64,000 bases of DNA, from assembly GCF_032302195.1 (NCBI RefSeq), contig NZ_CP135275.1, positions 6,512,501-6,576,500 on the forward strand, written 5' to 3'. Origin of the DNA: Paenibacillus sp. MMS20-IR301 (GTDB lineage Bacteria > Bacillota > Bacilli > Paenibacillales > Paenibacillaceae). The notes beneath the pieces were generated by a model. The model worked only from the letters and a program-made list of their open reading frames with translations. It made no database searches and was not told the origin of the DNA. A program made the position numbers and the translations under genes. This document shows, in pieces, positions 63,120-64,000 of the stretch; positions within the stretch are counted from its first letter, which is position 1; every line of letters starts with the position of its first letter.

Positions 63120-63941
63120 ATGAACATCAAGCGCTATATGATAAAAGACACAAGCGAAACACGCCTGAAGGATCTCGATCCGGATGACAGGGGCGAGTTT
63201 AAATCCAAGGAAGAAGCCGAGGCTAAGATGGAAAAGCTTAAGGAACGGCTGGCTGAGCTCCAGGATATTCTGTTCGCACAGAAGAAGCACTCCCTGCTTG
63301 TTATTCTCCAAGGTATGGATTCCAGCGGGAAGGACGGAACGGTCAAGCACATTTTCTCAGGCGTTAATCCTCAAGGCTTTATCGTCACCAGCTTCAAAAA
63401 ACCTTCTCTCGAAGAGGAAGCGCATGATTTCCTGTGGAGAGTCCATATGAAGACCCCGCCGAAGGGCTATATTGCCGCTTTTAACCGCTCGCATTATGAG
63501 GATGTTCTGGTTCCTCGCGTGCATGGCAGTCTGAGCAAAGATGAGGCCAAGCGTCGCTTCCGCTACATCCGCCAGTTTGAGGAAATGCTGGCGGAAGAGG
63601 GAACGACGGTAATCAAGCTTTTTCTCCATATCTCTAAAGAGAAGCAGTTGGACAAAATTCAGGAGCGGCTGAATGATCCGGCCAAGCACTGGAAATTCGA
63701 CGCCAGTGATCTGCAGGAGCGTGAATACTGGGACGATTACCAGAAGGCCTATGAGGATGTTTTCCGAGAGAGCAGTATAGAAAAGGCCCCATGGTACTGG
63801 ATTCCGGCCAATCGCCGCTGGTACCGCAACTATCTGGCGCTGGCCATTGTGGTTAAGACGCTTGAGGGGCTTGATTTGTCCTATCCCAAGCTGAATACAC
63901 CTACTCCGGATATTTCTGAGCTGATTTCACCGCGTCATTAA
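63120..63941 (+). CDS. ppk2: PPK2-family polyphosphate:nucleotide phosphotransferase
   Basis: Transfers phosphate between polyphosphate and nucleotides. The Walker A loop GMDSSGKDGT is at residues 65-74 and the second motif is FNRSHYEDVLVPRVH, with lid arginines downstream (KRRFRYIRQFE). It has 273 aa, the one-domain form. Whether it prefers AMP, ADP or both cannot be read with certainty. It has its own GGAGG ribosome site. In B. subtilis a different gene (pdaB) follows kbaA. The last 59 bases of the window contain nothing recognisable. Confidence 0.9.
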   Translation: MNIKRYMIKDTSETRLKDLDPDDRGEFKSKEEAEAKMEKLKERLAELQDILFAQKKHSLLVILQGMDSSGKDGTVKHIFSGVNPQGFIVTSFKKPSLEEEAHDFLWRVHMKTPPKGYIAAFNRSHYEDVLVPRVHGSLSKDEAKRRFRYIRQFEEMLAEEGTTVIKLFLHISKEKQLDKIQERLNDPAKHWKFDASDLQEREYWDDYQKAYEDVFRESSIEKAPWYWIPANRRWYRNYLALAIVVKTLEGLDLSYPKLNTPTPDISELISPRH

Positions 63942-64000
63942 CAGCCGGAAGAGACAGCTTTTCTTACGGAAGGCTTATCCTATAAACCGGCAGCGTCCTC

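Overview
The window is a leading-strand chromosomal segment from a low-to-mid GC, endospore-forming Firmicute, most likely Paenibacillus or a close relative. The gene order closely follows the B. subtilis ctsR-to-kbaA region. Spore-former genes are present (sigH, cwlD, gerD, kbaA), and the individual proteins read as Bacillales-type. There are no tRNA or rRNA genes, CRISPR arrays or insertion sequences.

Layout. 1-0.97 kb: the 3' part of an Eis-like acetyltransferase. 1.1-5.9 kb: the clpC stress operon (ctsR-mcsA-mcsB-clpC) behind a promoter with a perfect CtsR operator. 6.1-9.4 kb: radA-disA-pssA. 9.5-9.9 kb: one Cys-rich gene of unknown function on the minus strand. 10.1-14 kb: yacL, ispD, ispF, gltX. 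14-18.4 kb: a T-box leader, then cysE-cysS-mrnC-rlmB-rae1. 18.5-19.2 kb: sigH. 19.4-36.4 kb: rpmG-secE-nusG, rplK-rplA, the L10 leader with rplJ-rplL, a methyltransferase, rpoB-rpoC, and the str operon (ybxF-rpsL-rpsG-fusA-tuf). 36.4-39.8 kb: an accessory cluster between tuf and rpsJ, made of a cupin gene and a V4R-domain gene (minus strand) divergent from a Crp/Fnr regulator, then a HemAT-type globin-coupled sensor. 39.9-55.4 kb: the S10-spc-alpha superoperon (rpsJ to rplQ) with secY, adk, map, infA and rpoA. 55.4-57.4 kb: truA and rplM-rpsI. 57.4-59.5 kb: cysH-sat (sulfate to sulfite). 59.5-63 kb: the sporulation and germination genes cwlD, salA, gerD, kbaA. 63.1-63.9 kb: a PPK2-type polyphosphate kinase.

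How the genes work together. Most of the window is core information processing: transcription, translation, protein export, protein quality control and DNA-integrity signalling. Departures from the B. subtilis order are few: pssA plus the unknown gene after disA, the sensing cluster in the slot where B. subtilis has ybaC, no ECF transporter genes between rplQ and truA, and cysH-sat after rpsI.

The most interesting region is the tuf-rpsJ cluster. The divergent intergenic region has a perfect FNR box (TTGAT-N4-ATCAA) centred exactly 41.5 bp upstream of the start predicted from a TACAAT -10 box for the V4R-cupin operon. The adjacent regulator has an N-terminal CxxCx4C motif, a Cys that aligns with the fourth cluster ligand of E. 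coli FNR, and an ExxSR recognition helix. This looks like a self-contained oxygen- or NO-responsive module next to an aerotaxis-type globin sensor. Other points to check are a hairpin that would hide the cwlD ribosome-binding site in read-through mRNA, many hairpins without U-tracts between ribosomal cistrons, and an unusual Ala in the streptomycin-critical loop of S12.
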